The notes below the pieces were generated by a model. The model made no database searches, was not told the DNA's origin, and saw nothing but the letters and a program-made list of their open reading frames with translations. Below, piece by piece: positions 15,221 through 24,234 of a stretch of 52,656 nucleotides of DNA. The stretch lies in contig JAZDPH010000044.1 in assembly GCA_043797735.1 (NCBI GenBank), forward strand, positions 1-52,656, given 5' to 3'. Source of the stretch: BS750m-G77 sp043797735 (GTDB taxonomy: Bacteria; Omnitrophota; Gorgyraeia; Gygaellales; Profunditerraquicolaceae). The stretch's first letter is position 1; each line of letters begins with the position of its first letter. Made by a program: the position numbers and the translations under genes.

Positions 15221-17160
15221 ATTAACAGTTTTACCGCCTCCCTGACGGGCAAGGCATCCTCTAAATAGTTTACCTGCGGCTTATTGCGCCAGATATCCTC
15301 AATTGCCTTGCCCAGGCCCCCTGCCTCAACCAGGGATATGTATTTATTCTCCTTAAAGTAATTCAGAAACCTGCGCTGCCTCTTTTTTAATCCCGGCCCG
15401 TTAAAAACTAAAACATGCTTTTTGCTGCTGGCCGCCTCGGAAATCATGGAGATGCTTTCCGGCGAGGTAATGAGGATGCTGCTTAAATGCAATATCCCGC
15501 CTACGGCAGAGGGAATATTTTTTTTATTGGCCAACACCAGCAATTTACAACGAGGATAATCTTTGAATTCGTCCTCTATTAAATCTTCTACTGCAGCTGA
15601 CGTCCTGCGCGAGGTAGTCAGTAATACTTCAGCGCCCAGCCCCTGGCAGGCGCGCTTTACCTCTCTGGCGGCCTCCGCGGCCAAGGCTTTGTTTAATTTG
15701 AAATCTTTTGTATTGCCTCCGATGAGCAGCCCGATATAGAAACCCTCTTTAAGCCCTGCCGCCTGCATTAATTTCCCGCCCTGCTCCTTTAAATACCCGT
15801 CGTTTATCAAATTCAAGGCCCCCTCGGTTACAATTATATTTTTCCTGCGCGGGGGCAGGTCGTGGCGGGGTATAACCGCTAAATCAAATCTTTTTGTGCT
15901 TAAAATGGACGGCCGCATAATCACAACGGATTTGGCTAAATTTTCCCGCGCCAATAAAAAATTAACCGGCGCAAGAGAGGCCCCGCAGGAAATTATAAAA
16001 TCGTACTTTTTACTTATCAGTAAACTATATGCTTTTTTGTCTAAGGCCGCCTTAAGGCATTTTAAACAGCCCTGGCAGCGGTATTTGCCGGATAAACAAA
16101 TGCCTAAGGATAAAGCGCGCCTGGCGAATCTATTCTTGAATTTGGCCTCTACGATACTAATCGCGGCAGTATTGTTTCTTTCTTTAAGGCCGGCGCATAG
16201 ATGCGCCGCTAGCGCCTCTGACTGCCTTAAGTGCCCGGCCTTTGCGTCGCTTAAGATAAGTATGTTTTTATCCAGGCCGTACTTCCAGATTTTATAAAAC
16301 CAAAGGTACTCCTTTGGGTAGGAAGTAATATATTTCTCAAAGACTGAAACCAGCGCCTCCAGGTTATTATGCACGTCCTTATCGCGTTCTCCTGTTTTTT
16401 TAACCTCAAAAGGAGGCGCAAAAATAACCCTGATATACGGCCCCTTCAGGCGCACATAAAAACAGGGGATAATCGTGGCCCCGCTCTTTAAGGCTAATTT
16501 TACGCCGCCGGTGCTCATCGAGGCGCTGCGGCCGAAAAAATTAACCGGCATACCGCGCTTGCCCCCCTGGTCAGCGGTAATCCCGATGGCCTCGTTTTTC
16601 TTGAGCACTTCTATTAACTGCCGCAGCTGGTTCGCCCGCTGGATTACCCTGCAGCCCTGCTGGAGGCGGTATGAACCAAGGATTCTGTCCAGGCGCGGGT
16701 ATTTCTGGTCGCGCACAAAAAAATTAAAGGGAAAGGCCAGGTGCGCGCAGATGATATTGGAAAGCTCCCAGCTGCCCTCATGCATGGCAAGAAGAATAAT
16801 ACCCTTACCCTTATCAAAGGCGGCCTGCACATTCTCCTGCCCGACAATTTCTATGTATTCCTTCAGGTAATTTTTATCTACCTGAGGAATAAGAAATATC
16901 TCTATTATATTTTCGCCGAAGGTCCGGTAAAAATCGCGGGTGATTTTTTTCAACTCTTGCGGCGCAAGCTTATCGCCAAATGCCGTTTTTATATTGGAAT
17001 ACGCCACTGCCCTGTGCTCGGTCTCAAGATGATAAACCAGGCTCCCCAGCCTTCTTCCCAAAAACAGGCTGAAAGCCTTAGGCAAATGCCTTGCCAGCGG
17101 CCCCGATATTTTAAAGAGGCTGCAGAGCAAGTAGTCTATTATGAAATCTCTCTTTGTCAT
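15217..17160 (-). CDS. LpxL-like lipid A acyltransferase fused to an ELM1-like domain
   Basis: 647 residues. Residues about 1-300 are a lysophospholipid acyltransferase of the LpxL/HtrB family, which adds a secondary acyl chain to Kdo-lipid A. The catalytic H-x4-E is in AMHEGSWEL near residue 125, and ITADQGGKRGMPVNFFGR follows. Residues about 304-647 resemble the ELM1 (mitochondrial fission ELM1-like) family with a GT-B-like fold: ILILSDAKAGHLRQSEALA, LLIGGNTKDF and ITSPESISMISEA. A short cysteine cluster CQGCLKC lies near residue 367. The first 50 bases overlap the lpxK end. The role of the ELM1 half is unknown; a lipid A or sugar transfer role is inference from position. Confidence 0.85.
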   Translation of the reverse strand: MTKRDFIIDYLLCSLFKISGPLARHLPKAFSLFLGRRLGSLVYHLETEHRAVAYSNIKTAFGDKLAPQELKKITRDFYRTFGENIIEIFLIPQVDKNYLKEYIEIVGQENVQAAFDKGKGIILLAMHEGSWELSNIICAHLAFPFNFFVRDQKYPRLDRILGSYRLQQGCRVIQRANQLRQLIEVLKKNEAIGITADQGGKRGMPVNFFGRSASMSTGGVKLALKSGATIIPCFYVRLKGPYIRVIFAPPFEVKKTGERDKDVHNNLEALVSVFEKYITSYPKEYLWFYKIWKYGLDKNILILSDAKAGHLRQSEALAAHLCAGLKERNNTAAISIVEAKFKNRFARRALSLGICLSGKYRCQGCLKCLKAALDKKAYSLLISKKYDFIISCGASLAPVNFLLARENLAKSVVIMRPSILSTKRFDLAVIPRHDLPPRRKNIIVTEGALNLINDGYLKEQGGKLMQAAGLKEGFYIGLLIGGNTKDFKLNKALAAEAAREVKRACQGLGAEVLLTTSRRTSAAVEDLIEDEFKDYPRCKLLVLANKKNIPSAVGGILHLSSILITSPESISMISEAASSKKHVLVFNGPGLKKRQRRFLNYFKENKYISLVEAGGLGKAIEDIWRNKPQVNYLEDALPVREAVKLLI

Positions 17161-18151
17161 CGCCTTTAATCTCTAATTCAACGCGTAAAACTAAAATACG
17201 CTGCCCGGCCGCCGCTTGAGGCGGCCGGCCTTGCGCATAAAGCCTGGCAGCGTCCTTCTCGGTAGTAAGTAATGTATTGATATTGCTCCTCTTGGCTTCT
17301 TCGGCTATTCTTTTCAGGTCTTCTTCCGAGTAACTATAATGGTCCGGAAACCTGAAAGATAAACCGGCTTTAATGCCGGAATTTTTAATCAATTTTTCAA
17401 ATGAATCCGGGTCAGCGATGCCGCAAAACAAAGCTACGCTCTCCTCTTTTAAGCTCTCTATGCCTAATAACTCAACCGGCTTATTAAAATCATACAGCCC
17501 TGCCGGCTTATGTATTGACTCAAACACAGGCGCCCGCGGATTGGCCCCGTTCAGGAACCTTTTTAATTCAAGGGTATCTTTGGCCAAATTGGTTTTAGCC
17601 AGGACGAATATATCAGCCCGCTTTAGCGAAGAGAGGGGCTCGCGCAAGATGCCTCTGGGCAAAAGATGCCGGTTTCCGAAAGGATTAACCGCGTCAATAG
17701 TTACAACCTCAAGGTCCTTATGCAGGCGCCATTGCTGAAAACCATCATCCAGCACAACGGTATCTGCCGCATAGTCTTTTACCGCCTCCGAGGCGGCCCG
17801 GGCCCTGTCGGCATTGACGATAACCGCAACGCCTTTAAGTTTCTGCTGGAGCATAACAGGCTCATCACCGCCTCCATACCCCCGGCTCAATATCGCCACC
17901 TGCCTGCCCTGCTCTTTTAAATACCTAACGATGTATTCAACTAAGCTTGTTTTTCCGGTCCCGCCCAAGGTTATATTGCCTACGCTTATTACTTTACAGC
18001 CCAGGCGGCGCTTATAAAGGCCATTTAAGAATGCCAGCATTGCCACTATCAGCCCGTAAAACAGGGAAAGAAAATAGAGCAAGATTTTAACGAGCAGGAA
18101 TTTCGGGCCCTTGTATTCATCTGTGGCTAATTTATAGAGAAAAGAATACAT
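17111..18151 (-). CDS. lpxK: tetraacyldisaccharide 4'-kinase LpxK
   Basis: Phosphorylates the 4' position of the lipid A disaccharide at the inner membrane. About 346 residues. A hydrophobic N-terminal helix (about 22-44) is followed by the P-loop GGTGKTSLVEY, then ILSRGYGG, and VVLDDGFQQWRLHKDLEVV with the catalytic DDGFQ. TTEKDAARL near residue 295 is also typical. The ATG at 18151 is chosen over an upstream TTG because CAGG lies eight bases before it. Its 3' end overlaps the acyltransferase gene by 50 bases, an unusually long overlap. Confidence 0.94.
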   Translation of the reverse strand: MYSFLYKLATDEYKGPKFLLVKILLYFLSLFYGLIVAMLAFLNGLYKRRLGCKVISVGNITLGGTGKTSLVEYIVRYLKEQGRQVAILSRGYGGGDEPVMLQQKLKGVAVIVNADRARAASEAVKDYAADTVVLDDGFQQWRLHKDLEVVTIDAVNPFGNRHLLPRGILREPLSSLKRADIFVLAKTNLAKDTLELKRFLNGANPRAPVFESIHKPAGLYDFNKPVELLGIESLKEESVALFCGIADPDSFEKLIKNSGIKAGLSFRFPDHYSYSEEDLKRIAEEAKRSNINTLLTTEKDAARLYAQGRPPQAAAGQRILVLRVELEIKGDDKERFHNRLLALQPL

Positions 18152-18196
18152 ATCTTTGACCTGTGCAATCAACTTATGATTCGCCGATTATCTTGG

Positions 18197-18928
18197 CTAT
18201 TCCGAAGAGATACAAGAGAGGTTTCTTTCAATAAATTCGATTAATTTCTTCTGAACGGGGCCGGGAAGGCTGCAAAACTCTATGCCCATGCCGGGATGAA
18301 ACTGGGGCTGAATCTGTTTATCGGAAAGCCAGACCACCAAGGCATCCAATTCCAACTTTTGGTTTTTCGGCGGAAGGCTCAATGCTAAAATAACTTTATC
18401 CCCCAATTTAAACTTACCGCAACCGTAGAGATAAGCACCGACGGCGCTGAAATTTAATATATCCACGCCAAAGTTACTGGCGCCGCTTTGAGCGTATTTA
18501 GGCCTCAGCTCTGCCTTGATATCAATGGGAAGGCGGCGAAACCGGCGCCGCAGGTGGAGTTTTTGTATCTTTTCAATATTCTCATCCTCTCTAAAGCTCT
18601 TTATCGCCAATTCCTCGGTGGCAAAGCCTTCCATTGCCTTGTCTATCCCGGAAATGGAGAAGATATTCTTCAAATGCGCCGGGACATTGCTTAACTTCAT
18701 CCTGCCTTTATTATTGGTTACCTCTTTATAGGCGATAACAATCACCGAGACCCCCATATAATCCACAAAATCTACCGCCTCAAAATTGCAGAGTATATCC
18801 TTGTAGCCCTGCCTGACGCAGTTGCCGACCATTTCAACAAGCAACGCCGCATTTACGTCTATGCGGCCGGCTAAATCCATCACTATAACGTCTTCAACTC
18901 TTCTGGGCCTGATCTGCAACTCTGACAT
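18197..18928 (-). CDS. STAS-PilZ two-domain regulatory protein
   Basis: 243 residues. Residues 6-112 form a STAS domain like anti-sigma-factor antagonists. The usual phosphorylated serine in DSSG is not present: the site reads VDYMGVS, so phosphorylation control is doubtful. Residues about 125-240 are a PilZ domain with RRRFRR at 127-132 and NFSAVG at 159-164, matching the RxxxR and (D/N)xSxxG cyclic-di-GMP binding motifs. It probably couples c-di-GMP to a partner-binding STAS surface. It lies between waaA and lpxK, hinting at control of envelope synthesis, which is inference. Confidence 0.85.
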   Translation of the reverse strand: MSELQIRPRRVEDVIVMDLAGRIDVNAALLVEMVGNCVRQGYKDILCNFEAVDFVDYMGVSVIVIAYKEVTNNKGRMKLSNVPAHLKNIFSISGIDKAMEGFATEELAIKSFREDENIEKIQKLHLRRRFRRLPIDIKAELRPKYAQSGASNFGVDILNFSAVGAYLYGCGKFKLGDKVILALSLPPKNQKLELDALVVWLSDKQIQPQFHPGMGIEFCSLPGPVQKKLIEFIERNLSCISSE

Positions 18929-18940
18929 TAAACAATCCTT

Positions 18941-20212
18941 TTAGCCTATTATACCACAAAATTGCCTTAAGTACTGCGCATTCCTTGCGCTTGCCCCCTG
19001 GTTCGAAAAGCAAACCTGCCTGGCGCGCCCCCCCAATTCCACAGCGCCCTCAGGATTACCCAAAAGAGCCCCTATCTCTTTCTCTAATTGACCCGGGTTA
19101 TCCACCATTATCGCGGCATTATTTTTTAAAAACATCCCTGCGATATCGCGAAAATTTGACATGTGCGGACCGAATAAAATCGGCCTCTCTAAAAACGCCG
19201 GCTCCAGAATATTATGCCCGCCCTTATTTACCAGGCTCCCGCCTACAAAAGCTATGTCTGCTACAGCGTAATAATTCATTAGTTCCCCCACGCTGTCTAA
19301 AATAAATACGCTCTCTCTCTTAAGGCTCTCCGGGGCAAGCCGGCTAATCAATGCCGGTTTAAAACCGTGCTTAACCGCCAAGCTCTCTATTTCGCCGGCC
19401 CTCTCCGGATGACGGGGGGCAATAAGCAGTTTCAAGCCGGAAAATGACCGCTGCAGGCGGCTGTAAACCTGTAATAACTCTGCCTCCTCTCCCCGATGGG
19501 TTGAGCCGCAAACTAATAGTTTATCCGCCGGCCCTAACTTCAACACCCGCCGGCACCTGATCAACTGCTCAGCCTCGATGGTAAGGCCGGCGGTATCAAA
19601 CTTCATATTCCCGGTTATTTTTATCTTATCGCCAGGTACCCCTAACTGCGATAACCTGGCGGCGTCGGTTTCCGACTGCATGCAGAACAGGCTCACCCTT
19701 TCAAAAATGGGCTTTAGTAAAAACCTTGCCGCCAGGTACCCCCGCAAAGATCTTTCGGAAATCCTGCCGTTTACCGTAACAACCGCAATATTGGCGGCAT
19801 GGAGCGTACTGATAAGATTAGGCCAGATTTCGGTCTCGGCAATTATAAAGAGCGAAGGATTGATTATTCTTATTACTCTTTTTACGATAAGGCTTAAATC
19901 AAGGGGCAGGTAGGTAACAAAATCCCCTTCGCCGGCCAGCCGCGCGGCAATTTTATTGCCGGTGGGGGTTACGGTTGAAATTACGAACTGCCTGGCGGGA
20001 AAGGCGCTTCTTAATTCTTCAAGCAGGCTCTTAATCGTTGCCGCCTCTCCTACGCTTACCGCGTGGAGCCAAATGGGCCTGTTCAACTTCAAATTCCGCG
20101 GCAGTATTCCCAGCCGCCGGATAAAACCCCGGTGAAATTTCCGCCTGAATAAATAAACAGGCAGAGAAACTAGCGCAAATACCAGAAATATTAAATCATA
20201 AACTAAGCTCAT
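18941..20212 (-). CDS. waaA: Kdo transferase WaaA (KdtA)
   Basis: Transfers Kdo from CMP-Kdo to lipid A at the inner membrane. The 423 residues fit the family. An N-terminal membrane segment (about 3-22) is followed by IWLHAVSVGEAATIKSLLEEL, with the acceptor-binding glutamate, then ETEIWPNLI near 127, VCGSTHRGEE near 233, APRHPER near 262 and FVGGSLVNKGGHNILEPAF near 315. These are hallmark GT30 motifs. The ATG at 20212 lies inside a small heptamer array (20206-20226) and has no Shine-Dalgarno sequence. Confidence 0.95.
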   Translation of the reverse strand: MSLVYDLIFLVFALVSLPVYLFRRKFHRGFIRRLGILPRNLKLNRPIWLHAVSVGEAATIKSLLEELRSAFPARQFVISTVTPTGNKIAARLAGEGDFVTYLPLDLSLIVKRVIRIINPSLFIIAETEIWPNLISTLHAANIAVVTVNGRISERSLRGYLAARFLLKPIFERVSLFCMQSETDAARLSQLGVPGDKIKITGNMKFDTAGLTIEAEQLIRCRRVLKLGPADKLLVCGSTHRGEEAELLQVYSRLQRSFSGLKLLIAPRHPERAGEIESLAVKHGFKPALISRLAPESLKRESVFILDSVGELMNYYAVADIAFVGGSLVNKGGHNILEPAFLERPILFGPHMSNFRDIAGMFLKNNAAIMVDNPGQLEKEIGALLGNPEGAVELGGRARQVCFSNQGASARNAQYLRQFCGIIG

Positions 20213-20226
20213 AGCTCACAGCTCAT
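20206..20226. repeat. heptanucleotide array at the waaA start codon
   Basis: Three units AGCTCA(T/C) run across the waaA start and the space where its ribosome binding site should be. Confidence 0.8.
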
Positions 20227-20233
20227 AACTAAA

Positions 20234-21103
20234 TCATGCTCTTGGATGGGCCTTATCATAGACGCTTTTTATTTTTTCCGTAGTCAGGTGCGTATAAATC
20301 TGGGTGGTAGAAAGATTGGCATGCCCCAGGAGCTCCTGGACGGTCCTAAGATCCGCCCCCCGGTTTAGAAGGTGCGTGGCAAAAGAATGCCTCAGGGTGT
20401 GCGGAGAGAAACCCTGCCTTATTCCGGCGCGGTTAATATATTTTTCAAATATATCCCTTACCCCCCTTACGCTGATGCGCCTTGCGTTTTTATTCAAAAA
20501 CACCGCCTCGGAATCTTTTTTTCTGGCCCTTAGGTACTTTCTTAAAAAAGATATGGCTACTTCTCCTATCGGGACCAACCGCTCCTTCTTTCCCTTGCCG
20601 AGCACCTTAACAACTCCGCTGATAAAATCAAAGTCTCCCGCATTAAGCGAGACCAACTCTGAAATCCTCATCCCGGTAGAATAAAATGTCTCCAGGATTG
20701 CCCGGTCGCGCAGGCCCATTTCGTCTTTTTTCTCTTCTGTAAAGGCAGACTCTATCAGTTTAACCACCTCGCCTTCAGTCATAAAGGAGGGAAGGCGGCT
20801 ATCCGCCTTGGGGCTGGAGACGGAAAGTATCGGGTTTGACTTAAGGTAACCCTCCCGGGTCAGGAATTTAAAAAAACTGCGCAGGGCCGAGATTCGGCGG
20901 CCGATACTGCGGGGCAAGAGGCCTCTTGCTTTTAATGCCGCTAAGTATTTTCTCAAAAAGAGGTAGTCAATTTTCTCTATTGCCGTCTGATTCGTTGATG
21001 CGGAAAAATCCTTCAAGTCCAGCCTGTAATTTACTATTGTGTGCGGGGAATAGTTCTTTTCGATCTCTAAATAACGGATGAATTTATCTATATACCTTTG
21101 CAT
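20234..21103 (-). CDS. xerC: tyrosine recombinase, XerC/XerD family
   Basis: 289 residues. The core-binding N-terminus includes SPHTIVNYRLDLKDF and SIGRRISALRSFFKFL. The catalytic domain contains TGMRISELVSL (first Arg), SPHTLRHSFATHLLNRG (H-x2-R), LLGHANLSTTQIYTHL (His and the nucleophile Tyr). All catalytic residues are present. It resolves chromosome dimers at a dif site with a partner recombinase, if one exists. XerC is preferred over XerD from the N-terminal wording, but the two are hard to separate by eye. The neighbour is topA. Confidence 0.9.
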   Translation of the reverse strand: MQRYIDKFIRYLEIEKNYSPHTIVNYRLDLKDFSASTNQTAIEKIDYLFLRKYLAALKARGLLPRSIGRRISALRSFFKFLTREGYLKSNPILSVSSPKADSRLPSFMTEGEVVKLIESAFTEEKKDEMGLRDRAILETFYSTGMRISELVSLNAGDFDFISGVVKVLGKGKKERLVPIGEVAISFLRKYLRARKKDSEAVFLNKNARRISVRGVRDIFEKYINRAGIRQGFSPHTLRHSFATHLLNRGADLRTVQELLGHANLSTTQIYTHLTTEKIKSVYDKAHPRA

Positions 21104-21118
21104 TAATCGCTTTTGACT

Positions 21119-23104
21119 TTAAGCGCTTTTTGGCGCATCCTGCGGCAGGTCCCTGGAGGTGAATGTGCATTTAGGAAAGTTGGAGCAGCCGTAGAAGAAC
21201 CCCCGCCGGGAACGCCGCTCAATAAGCTCTCCGCCGCAGCCGGGCAGCGGACATTTAACCCCTGTGGTTATGGACTTGGAATTTTTGCACTCGGGAAATC
21301 CGGAGCAGCTAATGAATTTTCCCTTGCGGCCCCATTTGATAATCATCGGCTTGCCGCATCTATCGCAGGTTTCGCCTGTGGTCAGGACCTCTTTTTTAAT
21401 ATGCTCCTGGGCAAAATCAAGCTTGAGCTTAAAAGGCTTATAGAATTCCTGTAGTACTTTTAGCCTGTCAATTTGGCCCTCTTCAATGTGGTCAAGTTTT
21501 TCCTCCAGTTTAGCGGTAAATTTTACATCCATAACCCGCGGGAAATACTCTACCAGTAGCTCAGAGACCTTAACCCCTAACTCCGTAGCGTGAAAATAAC
21601 CCTTCACCCTGCGGATATAATCGCGCAAAATCAAGGTGGAGGTTATCGGCGCGTAAGTTGAAGGCCTGCCGATACCCTCCTCCTCCAGCACCTTAACCAG
21701 CGAGCTGTCGGAGTATCTGGGGCGGGGCTTGGTAAAATGCTGCGAGGGCGCCAGGTTTAACAAGTCCAGGGCTTCGTCTTTCTTTAAAAGAGGGGTGCTC
21801 TTTTTTTCTTTGTCATCGTTACCTAGATTATAAACCACACTGAAGCCGTCAAAGGCTAACGTGCTGCCGGAGGCCGTAAATTGATACTGCTCTGCCCTTA
21901 TATCAACCGAGGTCTGGTGGTAGAGTGCCGGGGTCATCTGGGAGGCAAGAAAACGGTTGAAAATAAGTTCGTAAAGTTTATACTGCTCAGGGCTCAAGAA
22001 TTCTTTTAAGCCCTGCGGAGGCCTTTGGATAGAGGTAGGCCTGATGGCTTCGTGCGCGCCTTGTGCAAGTTTTTTGACTTTATAGGTGTTGGGCTGCTGC
22101 GGAAGATAACTCTCCCCGAATTGCCTCTTGATATAATCCCTGACTTCCTTTATCGCCTCAGGCGCAACGCGCGGGGAATCAGTGCGCATATATGTAATAA
22201 GGCCCGCCGGGGCCTCCTGCCCTATATCAATACCCTCATATAACTGCTGGGCTATAATCATAGTCTTTGCGGCGTTGAACCTTAATTTATTAAAGGCCTC
22301 CTGCTGGAGGGTACTGGTGATAAAGGGCGGGCCGGGATAGCGTTTTTTGTCTGTCTTTTTTACATCTTGGACCTTAAATGTTTTATTTTTTAAATCTTCA
22401 ACGGCCTTATCCGCCTCCTGCTTATTCTTTATCTCGGCCTTTTTTTCTTCTATTTTTTCTAATTTCGCCAGGAATGACTCTGTTCCCTGTACTCTGTTCT
22501 CTGTACTCTTAGAAAGCTCCGCCTCTATCTCCCAGTATTCACTGGGGGTAAAACTCTCGATCTCTTTTTCCCTTTCAACTACCAGCCTCAAGGCCACAGA
22601 CTGAACCCTGCCCGCGCTTAGGCCCCTGCCGATTTTTTTCCAAAGCAAAGGGCTTAGGAAATAACCGACGATCCTGTCCAGGACGCGCCGGCCCAGCTGC
22701 GCCTCAATCATCTTATGGTCGAAATTGCGCGGTTTTTTAAAAGCGGCGCTGATTGCGACGGGGGTAATCTCATGAAAGACCACGCGCAGGACCTTTTTCC
22801 CTTTGAAGAGCTTATTCTTCAGGTGCCAGCCGATCGCCTCGCCCTCCCGGTCAGGGTCGGTAGCCATATAAATGTTCGTTTTTCCCTGCGCCTCCTTCTT
22901 CAGGGAAGTTAAAATCTTCTGCCTGCCTGAGAGCACGCTGAATTGCGGCTCAAAGTCATTATCGATATCCACGCCCAGTTTCTTCTGCGGCAGGTCAATG
23001 ATATGCCCCATAGAAGAAACTACGCTAAAATCCTTGCCCAGGATTTTACCTATTGTCTTTGCCTTAGTGGGCGATTCGACTATAACCAGATTTTTATTTT
23101 TCAT
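21119..23104 (-). CDS. topA: DNA topoisomerase I
   Basis: Relaxes negatively supercoiled DNA. 661 residues. The TOPRIM domain begins VIVESPTKAKTIGKIL and carries ATDPDREGEAIGWHL near residue 80. The active tyrosine is in ITYMRTDSPRV near 310. The C-terminus has two four-cysteine zinc ribbons (CDRCGKP ... CSGFPEC and CPLPGCGG ... CSNFPKC), fewer than in the longest TopA proteins. A heptanucleotide array encodes residues about 198-209 (STENRVQGTES) and looks like an insertion in a surface loop. It lies six bases from dprA. Confidence 0.95.
   Translation of the reverse strand: MKNKNLVIVESPTKAKTIGKILGKDFSVVSSMGHIIDLPQKKLGVDIDNDFEPQFSVLSGRQKILTSLKKEAQGKTNIYMATDPDREGEAIGWHLKNKLFKGKKVLRVVFHEITPVAISAAFKKPRNFDHKMIEAQLGRRVLDRIVGYFLSPLLWKKIGRGLSAGRVQSVALRLVVEREKEIESFTPSEYWEIEAELSKSTENRVQGTESFLAKLEKIEEKKAEIKNKQEADKAVEDLKNKTFKVQDVKKTDKKRYPGPPFITSTLQQEAFNKLRFNAAKTMIIAQQLYEGIDIGQEAPAGLITYMRTDSPRVAPEAIKEVRDYIKRQFGESYLPQQPNTYKVKKLAQGAHEAIRPTSIQRPPQGLKEFLSPEQYKLYELIFNRFLASQMTPALYHQTSVDIRAEQYQFTASGSTLAFDGFSVVYNLGNDDKEKKSTPLLKKDEALDLLNLAPSQHFTKPRPRYSDSSLVKVLEEEGIGRPSTYAPITSTLILRDYIRRVKGYFHATELGVKVSELLVEYFPRVMDVKFTAKLEEKLDHIEEGQIDRLKVLQEFYKPFKLKLDFAQEHIKKEVLTTGETCDRCGKPMIIKWGRKGKFISCSGFPECKNSKSITTGVKCPLPGCGGELIERRSRRGFFYGCSNFPKCTFTSRDLPQDAPKSA
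22477..22511. repeat. heptanucleotide array inside topA
   Basis: Five units alternating ACTCTGT and T(C/T)CCTGT-like versions (ACTCTGT, TCCCTGT, ACTCTGT, TCTCTGT, ACTCTTA) stay in frame with topA. Confidence 0.85.
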
Positions 23105-23109
23105 CTCAA

Positions 23110-24234
23110 TTATTTTTTTATAAACTGTTTTCCGGGCAGCTGCCCGATGAATTTATCGAGCTGCAACCTTAAAAGTATACCAGATATTTTAGGAATATCC
23201 ATGTTTGTTTTCTCCACCAATACATCAAGCCCTGTAGGCTCCTGAGAAATTAAGCTATAAACCCCCGCCTCTTCTTCCGATAAGGCCCTTCCCTTAAGGC
23301 CTGTTTTCTCTGCCGCCTCCGGCAGGCTGGCCCTAAACTCCTTTACCTTGCTTCTTAGTATCGGCTCCAGCTCTTCAATAATGTCGTCCGCATTCTCCAC
23401 TAATTTTGCGCCTTCTCTTAAGAGTTGATTAGTGCCCCTGCTTACAAAACTATCCGCTTTACCGGGGACGCTGAAGACCTCGCGGCCCTGCTCATTGGCA
23501 TGAGTTACGGTAATCAATGCTCCGCTTCTATGCGGCGCCTCAATCACTACCACCCCTAATGATAAACCACTGATTATTCTATTTCTCATTGGGAAATTGC
23601 CTTTGTCCGGCTTACTAGATAAAGGAAACTCTGAAATCAAAGCGCCGTATTTTGCAATTTCTTCAAACAGTTTTTTATTATCCGGCGGGTAAGCAATATC
23701 CAAACCACATCCTAATACTGCCAAAGTACGGCCTCCTGCTCTTAAAGCAGATTGATGGCTAAAGGTATCTATGCCGCGCGCTCCGCCGCTTACAATAGCA
23801 AAACCTTTTTCAACCAACTGCCTGCTTAGTTTTTCAGACATACTCCTGCCGTAAAAAGAGCTCATGCGAGTGCCTACTATGGCAATAGAAAAATAATCCT
23901 GCGGCAGAATCTCGCCTTTTACAAATAAAACTAAGGGCGGGTCAAATATGGATTTTAAACTGGCGGGATAATACTCGCTATCTAACGGGATAAGAGTAAC
24001 GTTATTTCTTTCAATTAATTTAATCTGGCGCTCTAAATCTATACTCTTTCTGCCCTCAACTATTCTTTTGGCAACTTCCCTGCCTATGTTTTCTACTTCT
24101 GCAATATCATTTAAGGAAGCCTCTAATATTACCTTGGGTGTTTTGAATTTTTCTAAAAGACTTTTTCCCCGCCTTGAACCGATCTCAGGAGTCAAGGCCA
24201 ACCGTAACCAGTCTATTAAACCCTGGCTTAACAT
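23110..24234 (-). CDS. dprA: DNA processing protein DprA
   Basis: Binds incoming single-stranded DNA and loads RecA during natural transformation. 374 residues: an N-terminal SAM-like region, the Rossmann domain with IAIVGTRMSSFYGRSMSEKL near 115, IVSGGARGIDTFSHQSAL near 150 and FPMRNRIISGLS near 214, and a C-terminal winged-helix region with GLDVLVEKTNMDIPKISGIL. The length is that of complete DprA. It overlaps aroK by seven bases. No other competence genes are in the window except the dCMP-deaminase gene comEB. Confidence 0.94.
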   Translation of the reverse strand: MLSQGLIDWLRLALTPEIGSRRGKSLLEKFKTPKVILEASLNDIAEVENIGREVAKRIVEGRKSIDLERQIKLIERNNVTLIPLDSEYYPASLKSIFDPPLVLFVKGEILPQDYFSIAIVGTRMSSFYGRSMSEKLSRQLVEKGFAIVSGGARGIDTFSHQSALRAGGRTLAVLGCGLDIAYPPDNKKLFEEIAKYGALISEFPLSSKPDKGNFPMRNRIISGLSLGVVVIEAPHRSGALITVTHANEQGREVFSVPGKADSFVSRGTNQLLREGAKLVENADDIIEELEPILRSKVKEFRASLPEAAEKTGLKGRALSEEEAGVYSLISQEPTGLDVLVEKTNMDIPKISGILLRLQLDKFIGQLPGKQFIKK

